Positions 43,243 through 52,711 of a stretch of DNA of 64,000 bases are shown here, one piece after another. The translations under genes were made by a program, and so were the position numbers. Origin of the DNA: JAISFI01 sp031553775 (lineage in GTDB: Bacteria; Bacteroidota; Bacteroidia; Bacteroidales; Azobacteroidaceae); NCBI GenBank assembly GCA_031553775.1, contig JAVBLA010000003.1, positions 50,330 through 114,329 of the forward strand, given 5' to 3'. Below the pieces are notes generated by a model, which was not told the origin of the DNA, made no database searches, and saw only the letters and a list, made by a program, of their open reading frames with translations. The first letter of the stretch is position 1. Each line of letters begins with the position of its first letter.

Positions 43243-44004
43243 ATGGCTACAGATAAACAGGCAGTTGAGAAAGACCTGACGGTAGAGGAAAAATTGACCG
43301 CTTTGTACAAACTTCAAAGTATGTTGTCTGAAATAGACAAGATCAAAACATTGCGCGGAGAACTTCCTCTTGAAGTACAGGACCTGGAGGATGAAGTCGC
43401 CGGATTGGATACCCGTATCCAGAATTTCCAGGCCGATCTGAAGGATCTGGACGTGGCGGTCGTGCAACAAAAAAATAAAATCACCGATTCCAATACCCTG
43501 ATAGGGAAATATAAAGAACAGCTGGAAAACGTACGGAATAACAGAGAATTCGATAATCTGACGAAAGAAGTGGAATTCCAGGGACTGGAAGTGGAGTTGG
43601 CTGAAAAACGGATTCGTGAATTTACGGCAGAATCTAAATTGATTTCCGAAGAAATCCAGAAAAGCAAAGATATCCTGAAAGAAAGAATGATCGATTTGCG
43701 TTCTAAAAAAGAAGAACTGGAGGAAATCGTAACGGAAACCAAACAACAGGAAGAACAACTCAGGGAGAAAGCCAAACAGTTGGAAACAACCATCGAACCC
43801 CGTTTGCTTACAGCTTTCAAACGTATTCGTAAAAGCGCCAGAAACGGATTAGCAGTGGTTTATATCCAACGCGATGCCTGTGGCGGTTGCTTCAATAAAA
43901 TTCCGCCTCAGAGACAATTAGATATTAAACTCCGCAAGAAAATCATTGTATGTGAACATTGTGGACGGATTATGATTGATCCGAAATTGGCGGGAGTCGA
44001 GTAA
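43243..44004 (+). CDS. Coiled-coil C4 zinc-ribbon protein (DUF164/CdsZ-like)
   Basis: The 253-residue protein is a long, highly charged coiled coil (about 5-195) followed by a zinc ribbon with Cys213-x2-Cys216 and Cys237-x2-Cys240 (ACGGCF, VCEHCG). The family binds nucleic acid or acts as a structural adaptor and is nearly always beside a Nif3-like gene, as here. The start is fixed by the 4-base spacing. The stop is followed directly by an intergenic repeat. Confidence 0.93.
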   Translation: MATDKQAVEKDLTVEEKLTALYKLQSMLSEIDKIKTLRGELPLEVQDLEDEVAGLDTRIQNFQADLKDLDVAVVQQKNKITDSNTLIGKYKEQLENVRNNREFDNLTKEVEFQGLEVELAEKRIREFTAESKLISEEIQKSKDILKERMIDLRSKKEELEEIVTETKQQEEQLREKAKQLETTIEPRLLTAFKRIRKSARNGLAVVYIQRDACGGCFNKIPPQRQLDIKLRKKIIVCEHCGRIMIDPKLAGVE

Positions 44005-44086
44005 AATTGAAAATTGAAAATTGAAAATTGAAAATTTAAGTTACCCTATGTAATTATAATTTTCAATTTTCAATTATCAATTCCTT
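44003..44086. repeat. Intergenic inverted unit repeat, TTGAAAA type
   Basis: Four to five ATTGAAA units (44003-44037) face TTTTCAA units (44055-44082), a strong potential hairpin lying between two convergent stop codons. It may double as a bidirectional terminator. Confidence 0.75.
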
Positions 44087-45069
44087 TTAATCTGCATCTT
44101 CCCTTCCTTATCCAAATAAATAAAGTAGTATTTCAGATTTTCGTGACCGCTGGCGTTTAAGCGCTCTGCCAGTTGTACGGATTTTTCAACCCCCAACACC
44201 ATAAATGCTGTGGCATAGGCATCTGCAGTCATGCAGTCTTTTGCAAATACGCTTGCACTCAGCATGTCGTTTTCTGCCGGATAACCCGTAATCGGGTCGA
44301 TGGTATGGGCATATTTTTTTCCGTCTTTAATATAGTAGTTCCGGTAATTACCTGATGTGGCCATACTTTGGTTGCACAAGTCCACAACTTCTTGTCTTTC
44401 GTTAATTGTACTTGTATTGTCGTCTATAGGTTTGGATATTTCAATCTTCCAACAAACACCATGAGGATTCTTTCCTTTAGCCCTGATTTCTCCTCCAATT
44501 TCAACCATATAGTCATTTATTCCGTAGCTATCCAGTAGGTCGGCAACCACATCACAGGAGTAACCTTTGGCTATGGCGGAGCAATTAAGTGTGATTCTGG
44601 GGTCTTTTTTGACTACACGGCCTTTTTTTATCCATACCTTATTATAACCTACAATTTTTTTCAGGCTGTCTATCATGGTGGGTGTGACGGTATTCATTTT
44701 TTGAAATCCGAATCCCCATAAATTAACCAAAGGAGCGCAGGTAATATCGAAAGCTCCTTCCGACTGTATGGAAACATCTTTTGATTTATTGAATACGCGG
44801 GTAAAAAAGGTATCTACAACAACCTTTTCATTCCGGTTGACTTTACTGATAATTGATTGTGCATTGAAAGGGTTCAAAGATACATCGAAAGTGTTCAGCC
44901 TGGCCTTGATTTCTTTTCCCAGATCCTGGGTATGTGCATATTTGATATGGTAAGAAGTGTGGAATACTTCACCCTGTGTTAAATAGTATGTGGAGTTTTG
45001 TGCACATCCGTATCCTCCGAAAAGAAAAAATGTAAATAATGCTAAAATGCTGATCTTCAATTGTTTCAT
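44077..45069 (-). CDS. apbE: FAD:protein FMN transferase (ApbE), lipoprotein
   Basis: The 330-residue protein starts MKQLKISILALFTFFLFGGYGCAQ, a lipoprotein signal, so the ATG at 45069 is preferred over 45105. Characteristic ApbE segments are GAFDITCAPLVNLWGFG, LNCSAIAKGYSCDVVADLL, DYMVEIGGEIRAKG and HTIDPITGYPAENDMLSASV with the metal-binding residues. It attaches FMN covalently to threonines in Na+-pumping NADH oxidoreductase or Rnf subunits on the periplasmic side, neither of which lies in this window. The last codons (AAT, TGA) are part of the intergenic repeat. Confidence 0.96.
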   Translation of the reverse strand: MKQLKISILALFTFFLFGGYGCAQNSTYYLTQGEVFHTSYHIKYAHTQDLGKEIKARLNTFDVSLNPFNAQSIISKVNRNEKVVVDTFFTRVFNKSKDVSIQSEGAFDITCAPLVNLWGFGFQKMNTVTPTMIDSLKKIVGYNKVWIKKGRVVKKDPRITLNCSAIAKGYSCDVVADLLDSYGINDYMVEIGGEIRAKGKNPHGVCWKIEISKPIDDNTSTINERQEVVDLCNQSMATSGNYRNYYIKDGKKYAHTIDPITGYPAENDMLSASVFAKDCMTADAYATAFMVLGVEKSVQLAERLNASGHENLKYYFIYLDKEGKMQIKRN

Positions 45070-45094
45070 TTTGTAAAAAATATTTGGCACATAA

Positions 45095-45124
45095 TTTGCT
45101 TGCAAAAGTAATAAAATAACTTTG
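45095..45124 (+). promoter_or_regulatory. Promoter of the unknown gene at 45179
   Basis: TTTG at 45095-45098 and TAACTTTG at 45117-45124 are separated by 18 bases. A minus-strand TACTTTTG (45103-45110) for apbE is embedded in the same stretch, giving overlapping divergent promoters. Confidence 0.6.
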
Positions 45125-45178
45125 TATCACACTAATACATAACATACACATTTTTATTAAACGATGGATTAGAATACC

Positions 45179-45592
45179 ATGGGCTTGTTTAACTCTTTAA
45201 ATATGTATAAGGTAGAAGATAATGTAATATCTTTGGATGATCTGATGCAATTGTTGCGGATGGAAACCAAAGGGCAGTATCTTGTTGAGCCTTATCGGAA
45301 GACAACGCAATCTTCTTCGGAGTCGAACATGCTCATGGTTAAAAAAAACAACAGACACGGCCTTTTACTTACTTTTGATCCTTATCTTGAAGACCGTAAA
45401 TATGCCATCATTTATACAATTCCTTATACTCCGAACGAGTTGTTGAACTGGTTGACTCACCGGATGAACTTTTTTAATCTCTTTTCCCGGACCGTATTAT
45501 GGAAAAATAGTAAAAAAATACAGACGGATATCAGTAAAATACTCCTTGCCAGATTGAAGGCTTGCTCTGTTGACAGCAGCCATGGCGTATAG
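45179..45592 (+). CDS. Protein of unknown function
   Basis: A 137-residue soluble protein without signal peptide or membrane helix; basic in the C-terminal third (KNSKKIQTDISKILLARLKA). The middle carries a beta-rich pattern (NMLMVKKNNRHGLLLTFDP, then DRKYAIIYTIPYTPNELLNWL). I recognise no family. It has its own promoter and stands between apbE and the TetR-efflux operon. A role with either is not shown. Confidence 0.6.
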   Translation: MGLFNSLNMYKVEDNVISLDDLMQLLRMETKGQYLVEPYRKTTQSSSESNMLMVKKNNRHGLLLTFDPYLEDRKYAIIYTIPYTPNELLNWLTHRMNFFNLFSRTVLWKNSKKIQTDISKILLARLKACSVDSSHGV

Positions 45593-45639
45593 TCTCTAAA
45601 AAACGTTAAATACCTTTCCCTGTCTTGAATAAAAACTAA

Positions 45640-45665
45640 AAAACTTTTTTTGTTCCAAAAGTTTT
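45640..45665. promoter_or_regulatory. Operator-like palindrome over the TetR promoter
   Basis: AAAACTTTT and AAAAGTTTT form a perfect 9-base inverted repeat around an 8-base spacer that contains a TTTG -33 candidate (45649-45652). A weak -7 element (TTCCTTTG, 45669-45676) follows. The size and place fit an autoregulatory TetR binding site. Confidence 0.6.
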
Positions 45666-45701
45666 CCGTTCCTTTGCAGCCGAATTTCACCGCAAATATA
45701 A

Positions 45702-46316
45702 ATGGGCATAAAAGATCGGATTGTGGAGGGAGCATCTCAATTATTCTTTCAAAAAGGAATAAAGAGTATAACGATGTCGGATATTGCCAACCATATGGGG
45801 ATATCTAAACGGACACTCTATGAAAATTTCACAGATAAAGAATCTTTATTGTCCGAATGCCTGGATGTTAGCATCAGGCAGATGAGTGCCGATATGCATA
45901 ATCTGGTAAAGGAATCGGAAAATGTGATCGATGCGATGATGCGATTGTACGCAAAGCATTTGAGTGAGATACATAAAGTCAATAAATCTGTAGTTTACGA
46001 TCTGAAAAAGTATCATCCCCGGCAGTACCGTAAACTGGAACATGATCAGAAAGAAGGGATTGATATTTTTCAGCCGTTGTTTAAAAAAGGAATTGAGCAG
46101 GGTTTGATCAGAGAAGATATTAATTTTGAAATTTTGATATGGTTACTGAAAGCCCAGTTTAAAATGTTGATGGAGACAGATTTTTTCCCTACGGAAAAAT
46201 ATTCTATCAGCGATTTTACCGAAGCAATTATTCTGAGTTTTGTACGTGGTATTGCAACTGCTCAGGGAAATGAAAAAATTGATTTACTGATTGGAAAAAT
46301 AAAAAATCGAAAATAA
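45702..46316 (+). CDS. TetR family transcriptional repressor of the efflux operon
   Basis: The 204-residue protein has an N-terminal TetR helix-turn-helix (about residues 5-50: MSDIANHMGISKRTLYENFTDKESLL), then an all-helical ligand and dimerisation domain. It lies 51 bases ahead of the TolC-like gene, in the same orientation and position as local repressors of RND pumps. A perfect palindrome overlies its promoter at 45640, consistent with repression of itself and the pump until a ligand binds. The ligand is unknown. Confidence 0.93.
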   Translation: MGIKDRIVEGASQLFFQKGIKSITMSDIANHMGISKRTLYENFTDKESLLSECLDVSIRQMSADMHNLVKESENVIDAMMRLYAKHLSEIHKVNKSVVYDLKKYHPRQYRKLEHDQKEGIDIFQPLFKKGIEQGLIREDINFEILIWLLKAQFKMLMETDFFPTEKYSISDFTEAIILSFVRGIATAQGNEKIDLLIGKIKNRK

Positions 46317-46367
46317 CGAATATTCAAAAAGGTTTCCAAAAATATATAATATAAGTAATATTTAATT

Positions 46368-47891
46368 ATGAAAATGATTTCAGGCAAAAAAATGATGGTC
46401 TGGGGGCTGCTTTTCGCTTTTCTTCCAACGGGAAAAGCACAGGAAGCACAACCCGCATTACAATTAACATTGGATAAGGCAATAGAGATTGCATTGAGTG
46501 AAAGTCCTTCGGTCAATGTAGCCAATCTGGAAATTCAGAAAAAGAAATATGCAAAAAAGTCGGCACAATCGGCTTTGTATCCGCAGATCGATGCTATCGG
46601 GCAGTATCAGAGAACGCTCCAGAAGCAGGTGATGTATATGGATGGGGCATTCGATATTGCTGGAATGCTGACACCTGTTATGGAGTCGGCTTTAACCCCT
46701 GTCATTGCAGGTGCGGAACAAACATTTCAACAAGATGTACCCGGTTATACATCGGGAGATTTAGTCAAGAATATCGAAGCAAATACACCGAAACCTACTC
46801 CTGATGATGGAGGTAGTAGTGATTCGGGTGGAGGTATTACTGTGGGACGGGATAATAACTGGACTGCCGGCTTCAACCTCAGTTGGCCCCTGGTAGTGCC
46901 CACACTTTGGAAAAGCCTGCAAATCTCAAGCCTGGATGTGGAATTGTCCGTAGAAAAAGCTAGAGCATCTAAAATAGACATGGTCAATGCTATCCGTAAA
47001 TCTTTTTATGGAGTATTACTGGCGCAGGATTCTTATCAGGTTCTCAAACAAAGCTATGATAATGCTGTGCTGAATTACAACGATATCAAGAATAAATATA
47101 ATCAGGGTCTGGTTGCTGAGTTCGACCTGATCCGTGCCGATGTACGTGTGAAAAATGTAAAACCAAATGTAATCCAGGCACAAAATGCATTGAATCTGGC
47201 TTCTTTATCTTTGAAGGCACTGATGGGAGTAGACATGGATCAGTCGATTACCATTTCGGGTAGCCTGAAAGATTATGAAGAAGGTTTATTTGCAGAAATT
47301 GTCAGTATAGATACTTCGTTGGTAAACAACTCGGCATTGAGACAGTTTGATCTCCAGAATGAACAGCTACAAAAAACGTTGGAGTTATACAAAGCCCAGT
47401 ATCTTCCTACTATTGCCGTATCGGGAAGCTACCTGTATATGTCGATGAATAACGATTTTAAATTCGGCGATTATAAATGGAATCCATATTCTTTTGTTAC
47501 ACTGAATGTTTCAATTCCTATTTTCAACGGATTCAAAAAACAGTCGGATATCAGGCAGACCAAAGTTTCCCTGGAACAAATGAAATGGCAACGGGAAGAT
47601 GTAGTTCGCAACCTGAAACTGGCTATCAACAGTAATGTAAACAATATGACCAATTATGTGGAACAGGTAATGTCTACAAAAGATGCGGTGGCGCAGGCAC
47701 AGAAAGGGTATGAAATTTCCCAGAAACTTTACGATACGGGAATGGGAACCCTTTTGGACCTGAATGATGCCCAATTAGCTCTTACACAAACCAGTCTGGC
47801 ATTCAACCAGGCTATTTATAACTATCTGGCGTCTAAAGCCGATTTGGACAAAACTCTCGGGATAGAGCCGGATTTTATAGTTAAGAATTAA
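46368..47891 (+). CDS. TolC family outer-membrane efflux channel
   Basis: The 507-residue protein has a signal peptide ending in GKAQ and the two tandem TolC repeats (about 30-260 and 290-500) of helical barrel sequence (LTLDKAIEIALSESPSVNVANLEI; KAQYLPTIAVSGSYLYMSMN). A Gly/Pro/Ser-rich loop (TPDDGGSSDSGGGI, near residue 145) is an extracellular or periplasmic insertion. It is the outer-membrane part of the tripartite pump with the next two genes. Its final codons (VKN, stop) are made of an intergenic repeat. Confidence 0.94.
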   Translation: MKMISGKKMMVWGLLFAFLPTGKAQEAQPALQLTLDKAIEIALSESPSVNVANLEIQKKKYAKKSAQSALYPQIDAIGQYQRTLQKQVMYMDGAFDIAGMLTPVMESALTPVIAGAEQTFQQDVPGYTSGDLVKNIEANTPKPTPDDGGSSDSGGGITVGRDNNWTAGFNLSWPLVVPTLWKSLQISSLDVELSVEKARASKIDMVNAIRKSFYGVLLAQDSYQVLKQSYDNAVLNYNDIKNKYNQGLVAEFDLIRADVRVKNVKPNVIQAQNALNLASLSLKALMGVDMDQSITISGSLKDYEEGLFAEIVSIDTSLVNNSALRQFDLQNEQLQKTLELYKAQYLPTIAVSGSYLYMSMNNDFKFGDYKWNPYSFVTLNVSIPIFNGFKKQSDIRQTKVSLEQMKWQREDVVRNLKLAINSNVNNMTNYVEQVMSTKDAVAQAQKGYEISQKLYDTGMGTLLDLNDAQLALTQTSLAFNQAIYNYLASKADLDKTLGIEPDFIVKN

Positions 47892-47990
47892 GAATGAAGA
47901 ATTAAGAATGAAAATTGCATTCAATAACATGTCTGGTAATTGGATTTCTTAACTCTTCATTCTTAACTCTTAACTCTTAACTTTTTAATT
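47881..47990. repeat. Intergenic inverted unit repeat, TTAAGAA/TGAAGAA type
   Basis: The left arm at 47881-47915 includes the TolC stop; the right arm at 47946-47990 is repeated TTAACTC/TTCATTC units. It sits inside the efflux operon between the channel and adaptor genes. Confidence 0.7.
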
Positions 47991-48015
47991 CTGTTATTTA
48001 TAAATTACAATTCAT

Positions 48016-49038
48016 ATGAAGACAAAACAATTATTCAGGTTATTGCCTCTCTTGTTTCTCGGAATCCTTGTTTCCTGTATGGGTAAAAAAGAAGAAAAAA
48101 CAACCGAAGCTGTAGCCGTTAAAGTTACAACCAGTGTGGCTCAGCTCAAGCCGGTAGAAAAATTATCTACCTATACTGCAAACGTGAAAGCGGATGTAAT
48201 CAACCAGATTACTCCAGCTATGCCGGGCCGTATCGAAAAAATTTATGTGGAAGTGGGCGACCGTGTAGGCAAAGGTCAACTGTTGGTTCAAATGGAATCG
48301 TCTTCACTTCAACAACAGAATGTACAGTTGGAGAACCTGAAAAGGGATTACGACCGTTACAACGAGTTGCTTAAAGTGGGAGGGATCGCCCAGCAACAAG
48401 TAGATCAGATTAAAACGCAGATCGATGTGCTCACTACAGCCATTAAAAATATTGAAGAAAATACGAAGTTGAGAAGTCCGATCGGCGGAATCATCACTGA
48501 TCGTAATTATGACAACGGAGATGTATATGCCCAAAAGCCGATTCTGACTGTACAACAGTTGAATCCTCTGAAAGCCGTGATCAATGTTTCCGAATCGGAA
48601 TTTTCTCTGGTAAAGGTAGGCATGACGGTAGATATCAAGTTGGATGTGTACGAAAATGAAAATTTTACAGGAAAAGTAACTCTGATTTATCCTACTATCG
48701 ATGCTGCTACTCATACCTTCGGTGTGGAAGTAACAATCAATAATGCCAATATGCGGGTGCGTCCGGGAATGTATGCCCGGGTAACACTGAATTTCGGTAC
48801 CGGAAACAGCATTGTCGTGCCGGATATGGCAGTACAAAAGCAGGCGGGTTCTAACGATAAATTTGTATTTGTTATTGAAAACAATGTAGCCAAATACAAA
48901 AAAGTGGAACTCGGACAACGCCTGGGCGCTTCCTATGAAATTCTTTCAGGTCTGGCTGACGGGGATGTTATTGCAATCAGCGGACAATCTCGCCTGATCG
49001 ATGGAGCCAAAGTGGAAATATTGCAATCTGATAACTAA
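48016..49038 (+). CDS. RND efflux periplasmic adaptor (membrane fusion protein), lipoprotein
   Basis: The 340-residue protein has a lipoprotein signal (FLGILVSC), a biotinyl-lipoyl-like domain with the AMPGRIEKIYVEVGDRVGKGQLL motif near residue 75, a short helical hairpin (QQNVQLENLKRDYDRYNEL) and a beta-barrel domain (VGMTVDIKLDVYENENFTGKV). It links the inner-membrane pump to the TolC channel. The hairpin is short, as is usual for Bacteroidetes adaptors. The permease gene follows after 60 bases. Confidence 0.94.
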   Translation: MKTKQLFRLLPLLFLGILVSCMGKKEEKTTEAVAVKVTTSVAQLKPVEKLSTYTANVKADVINQITPAMPGRIEKIYVEVGDRVGKGQLLVQMESSSLQQQNVQLENLKRDYDRYNELLKVGGIAQQQVDQIKTQIDVLTTAIKNIEENTKLRSPIGGIITDRNYDNGDVYAQKPILTVQQLNPLKAVINVSESEFSLVKVGMTVDIKLDVYENENFTGKVTLIYPTIDAATHTFGVEVTINNANMRVRPGMYARVTLNFGTGNSIVVPDMAVQKQAGSNDKFVFVIENNVAKYKKVELGQRLGASYEILSGLADGDVIAISGQSRLIDGAKVEILQSDN

Positions 49039-49098
49039 AAAAGAGTCTGTCTGATTTTTTAGTTCCTGGTTTTAGTTTTTAACTTATAATATAAATAT

Positions 49099-52000
49099 AT
49101 GTCATTATATTCAACCGCAGTCAAAAAACCGGTTACCACTGCACTTATCTTCGTGGGTGTGGCAATTCTCGGTTTGTTCTCCTATTCCAGGTTGGCAGTG
49201 GATTTGTTTCCCGATATAGAAACCAATCAATTGACCGTTATTACGGCTTATGCCGGAGCCAGCGCCTCGGATATTGAGACGAACGTTACACGTCCGATCG
49301 AAGATGTCTTGAACTCTTGCGAAAACCTGAAGAAAATTACTTCTCAGTCGAAAGACAATATGTCGCTCGTAACCCTGGAGTTTAATTACGGTACCGATAT
49401 CAACACGGCTACCAACGATGTGAGGGATAAACTCGATATGGTGAAATCCCGGCTACCGGATGAAATTTCCAATCCGATTATCTTCAAGTTCAGTATGGAT
49501 ATGATCCCTGTTGTGATTTATTCCGCAACAGCCAAAGAAAGCGTTAATTCTCTTTATAAGATACTGGATGAAAAAGTAGCTAATCCCTTGAACCGTGTCA
49601 ATGGAGTAGGAGCTGTTACTGTTACAGGTACCCCCCAGCGGCAGGTACAGGTGAATGTTTCGCCTGAGAAACTGGAAGCTTACCAACTTACTGTGGAGCA
49701 AATTGCTAATGTGATCCAAATGGAAAACCTGAACGTTCCGGCCGGTAGTTTCGATATCGGAACCGAAACGTATGCTTTACGTGTGGAAGGCGAGTTCAAG
49801 GAAAGCGGCCAGCTATTGGGTATTGTTGTCGGAAACCGCAATGGAAAGAATATATACCTGAACGATGTGGCTACGGTTAATGATACCATCCAGTCACGTA
49901 TTCAGGAATCGTATACCAATGGGGTGAAGGGTGGTTTGATTATTGTACAAAAACAATCAGGAGCGAATACGGTGTCCATTGCTCAAACTGTAAATGAAAA
50001 AATACCGGAACTGCAACAAACACTTCCTCCCGATGTACAGCTTTCTCTGGTGATGGATACATCTACATTTATCAACGATTCTATTCATAACCTGACGGAA
50101 ACTATCTTGTTAGCTATTGTTTTTGTGGTGATTGTGGTATTGTTCTTCCTTGGAAGATGGCGTGCTACTTTTATTGTTGTAATAGCCATTCCGATATCAT
50201 TGATCGCTTCTTTTATTTATTTGATGGCGACCGGTGGAACGCTGAATATCATTTCCCTCTCTTCTATCTCGATTGCGATCGGTATGGTGGTGGATGATGC
50301 GATTGTGGTGCTTGAAAATATAACTACACATATAGAAAGAGGTAGTAAACCGAAGGAAGCAGCCGTTTATGCTACCAATGAGGTAGGGGTGGCCGTTATG
50401 GCTTCTACGCTGACAATTGTTGCTGTATTCTTCCCATTGACCATGGTAACCGGTTTGGCCGGTGTAATGTTTGGTCAGTTGGGCTGGATGGTTACTATCA
50501 TGATTATTGTTTCTGTTATTGTGGCATTGTCACTTACACCGATGCTTTGTTCACAGATGTTGCGGCAAACAAATTCGCAGGGAAAAGTTTTCGACAAACT
50601 TTACGCTCCGATCAAAGGTTCTCTCGATAAACTGGATGTGTTCTATGCAAAAACGGTGAATCTGGCGGTAAGGCACAGGATAATGACTTTACTGATGGCT
50701 TTTTCTCTCTTTTTTATTATTCTGATTGCATCTATATTTTTTATTAAGTTTGACTTTATGCCGGCTTCCGATAACAGTATGATTACCGTGGATGTCTATC
50801 TGCCTACGGGCACCCGGATGGAGGTAGCCAGAGCTACAGGTATAAAGATAGATAATATTATTAAAGAAAAATATCCGGAAATTAATGTCAGGTCTTTCTC
50901 TGTGGGGCAGGCGGATGAGAATAACTCTTTTGCCGCCATGCAGGCGAATGCAACCAACCTGATCAGTTACAGGCTCAGGTGTGTTGATTTGGATAAACGT
51001 GATCGTACGATCTATGATATTGCCGATGAATTCCGAAAAGATCTCGAGAATATGCCGGAACTGTATAAGTTCAAGGTAACACCCGGAGGAAGCGGAGGAA
51101 TGATGGGTACGGGGGCCAGTACTGTAGATGTCGAAATCTACGGTTACGATTTGCCTACTACGGACCGGATCGCAGAAGAACTGAAACACCGGTTGTCCGG
51201 AGTAAAAGGATTGCGTGACCTTACCATCAGTCGTCAGGATTACCGGACTGAATATCAAATTGTGTTTGATCGTGAAAAATTGGCGGAAAATAGTTTGAAC
51301 TCGGCCACTGTAGCAAATTTCGCGCGTAACCGTATCAATGGTTTGGTCACATCTAAATACCGGGAAGACGGGGATGAATACGATATCGTTGTTCAGTATG
51401 CCGAAAAATATCGCCAGTCGATTGAAACCATTGAAGATATCACGGTATATAATAACATGGGAACTCCCATCAAAATCAGGGAACTGGGAAAAGTAGTCGA
51501 AAAATATTCACTTCCTCAGGTTGACCGCGAGAACCGCCAACGTGTAAACAAAGTACAGGGTTCTCTTTATCAGGCTGCATTGAGCGAAGTGGTTGCGGAT
51601 ATAAATACTGTTATTTCGCAAATGCAGAAAGAAGGACAGATTCCTTCGGAAATAGGTATCAAGATCGGAGGGTCTTATGAGGATCAACAGGATACGAACA
51701 GCGATCTTGGTATATTGATGTTACTTTGTGTTTTATTGGTTTATATTGTAATGGCCGCACAGTTCGAATCTCTGACCTATCCGTTTATCATTGTTTTGTC
51801 TCTGCTTTTCGGACTTGCAGGGGTGTTACTTGCCCTGATGCTTACCGGACAGCCCCTGAGTTTGATGGCTATGATCGGTTTGGTTATGTTGATCGGTATT
51901 GTGGTGAAGAACGGTATCGTATTGATCGACTATATCAACCTGAACCGGGAACGGGGAATGTCGATCGATAGGGCGGTTATTTCTGCCGGTAAATCGAGGT

Positions 52001-52233
52001 TGCGTCCGATTCTGATGACTACAGCCACTACTGTATTAGGGATGATTCCTTTGTCGATTCCGAGAGGTGCCGGTTCTGAAATGTGGCAACCGATGGGTAT
52101 CGCTATTGTCGGTGGTTTGACATTCTCTACTATTTTGACTTTGATTTATGTTCCTTCCCTGTATTCCATATTCGGAGCTAATGGTGTGAAACGACAGAGA
52201 AAGAAACTCCGGAGACAATATGGAAAACATTAA
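49099..52233 (+). CDS. RND family efflux permease (AcrB/HAE1-like)
   Basis: The 1044-residue protein has twelve membrane helices in two halves with large periplasmic loops after helices 1 and 7. Helix 1 is PVTTALIFVGVAILGLFSYSR; the central helix motif GMVVDDAIVVLENI carries the proton-relay aspartates. The second half includes LIGIVVKNGIVLIDYIN. It pumps amphiphilic toxins, antibiotics or bile components from the periplasm, driven by protons. A basic tail (KRQRKKLRRQYGKH) ends the protein. The length is full; substrates cannot be inferred. Confidence 0.96.
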   Translation: MSLYSTAVKKPVTTALIFVGVAILGLFSYSRLAVDLFPDIETNQLTVITAYAGASASDIETNVTRPIEDVLNSCENLKKITSQSKDNMSLVTLEFNYGTDINTATNDVRDKLDMVKSRLPDEISNPIIFKFSMDMIPVVIYSATAKESVNSLYKILDEKVANPLNRVNGVGAVTVTGTPQRQVQVNVSPEKLEAYQLTVEQIANVIQMENLNVPAGSFDIGTETYALRVEGEFKESGQLLGIVVGNRNGKNIYLNDVATVNDTIQSRIQESYTNGVKGGLIIVQKQSGANTVSIAQTVNEKIPELQQTLPPDVQLSLVMDTSTFINDSIHNLTETILLAIVFVVIVVLFFLGRWRATFIVVIAIPISLIASFIYLMATGGTLNIISLSSISIAIGMVVDDAIVVLENITTHIERGSKPKEAAVYATNEVGVAVMASTLTIVAVFFPLTMVTGLAGVMFGQLGWMVTIMIIVSVIVALSLTPMLCSQMLRQTNSQGKVFDKLYAPIKGSLDKLDVFYAKTVNLAVRHRIMTLLMAFSLFFIILIASIFFIKFDFMPASDNSMITVDVYLPTGTRMEVARATGIKIDNIIKEKYPEINVRSFSVGQADENNSFAAMQANATNLISYRLRCVDLDKRDRTIYDIADEFRKDLENMPELYKFKVTPGGSGGMMGTGASTVDVEIYGYDLPTTDRIAEELKHRLSGVKGLRDLTISRQDYRTEYQIVFDREKLAENSLNSATVANFARNRINGLVTSKYREDGDEYDIVVQYAEKYRQSIETIEDITVYNNMGTPIKIRELGKVVEKYSLPQVDRENRQRVNKVQGSLYQAALSEVVADINTVISQMQKEGQIPSEIGIKIGGSYEDQQDTNSDLGILMLLCVLLVYIVMAAQFESLTYPFIIVLSLLFGLAGVLLALMLTGQPLSLMAMIGLVMLIGIVVKNGIVLIDYINLNRERGMSIDRAVISAGKSRLRPILMTTATTVLGMIPLSIPRGAGSEMWQPMGIAIVGGLTFSTILTLIYVPSLYSIFGANGVKRQRKKLRRQYGKH

Positions 52234-52274
52234 TGGAAACATAGCAGACAGTAATAATTTTATCATTCAAAAAA

Positions 52275-52568
52275 ATGAAATCAGTATTCATTCCTTTTAA
52301 CGAGGCATATAAAGATCGTATTCTTGAAATATTAGATAAATTGTCCATCCGTGGCTTTACCCAATGGGAAGCTGTGCAGGGACGCGGGACAAAAAGGGGC
52401 GAGCCGCATTACGGCTCGCATGCCTGGCCCACTATGAATTCTGCAGTTATCACAATTATCGAAGATGAAAAGGTCGATAAATTATTGGATGTGCTCCACG
52501 AATTGGATATGCAAACCGAAGCACAGGGACTGCATGCGTATGTTTGGAATATTGAGAAAGCAATCTAA
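52275..52568 (+). CDS. PG0541-type PII-like transporter-associated protein
   Basis: The 97-residue protein resembles PII signalling proteins (beta-alpha-beta ferredoxin-like fold): MKSVFIPFNEAYKDRILEIL, the T-loop-like variable stretch QGRGTKRGEPHYGSHAWPT, and a final strand AVITIIEDEKVDKLLDVLHE. It lies 41 bases after the permease and belongs to the efflux operon. Proteins of this group are found with RND pumps in Bacteroidetes and are thought to sense a metabolite and adjust the pump. The ligand and binding to the permease are unproven. Confidence 0.9.
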   Translation: MKSVFIPFNEAYKDRILEILDKLSIRGFTQWEAVQGRGTKRGEPHYGSHAWPTMNSAVITIIEDEKVDKLLDVLHELDMQTEAQGLHAYVWNIEKAI

Positions 52569-52570
52569 AT

Positions 52571-52711
52571 AATTGAAAATTGAAAATTGAAAATTGCGGA
52601 ATGTCTGATTTGTGTATACATGAATTACTTTACAGAAAGGTAAATCAAATATAAGATACCTCAACAATATATTTTTCTCAATTTTCAGTTTTCAATTTTC
52701 AATTTTCAATT
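52571..52711. repeat. Intergenic inverted unit repeat, TTGAAAA type
   Basis: The left arm at 52571-52596 (AATTGAAAATTGAAAATTG) and the right arm at 52677-52711 (TTTTCAATTTTCAATT) enclose 80 bases. The right arm runs up to the miaA ATG. Confidence 0.75.

Noticed and set aside
44003..44086. Intergenic repeats as a CRISPR array
   Set aside because: The units are about 7 bases and tandem, with no regular spacers and no cas genes.
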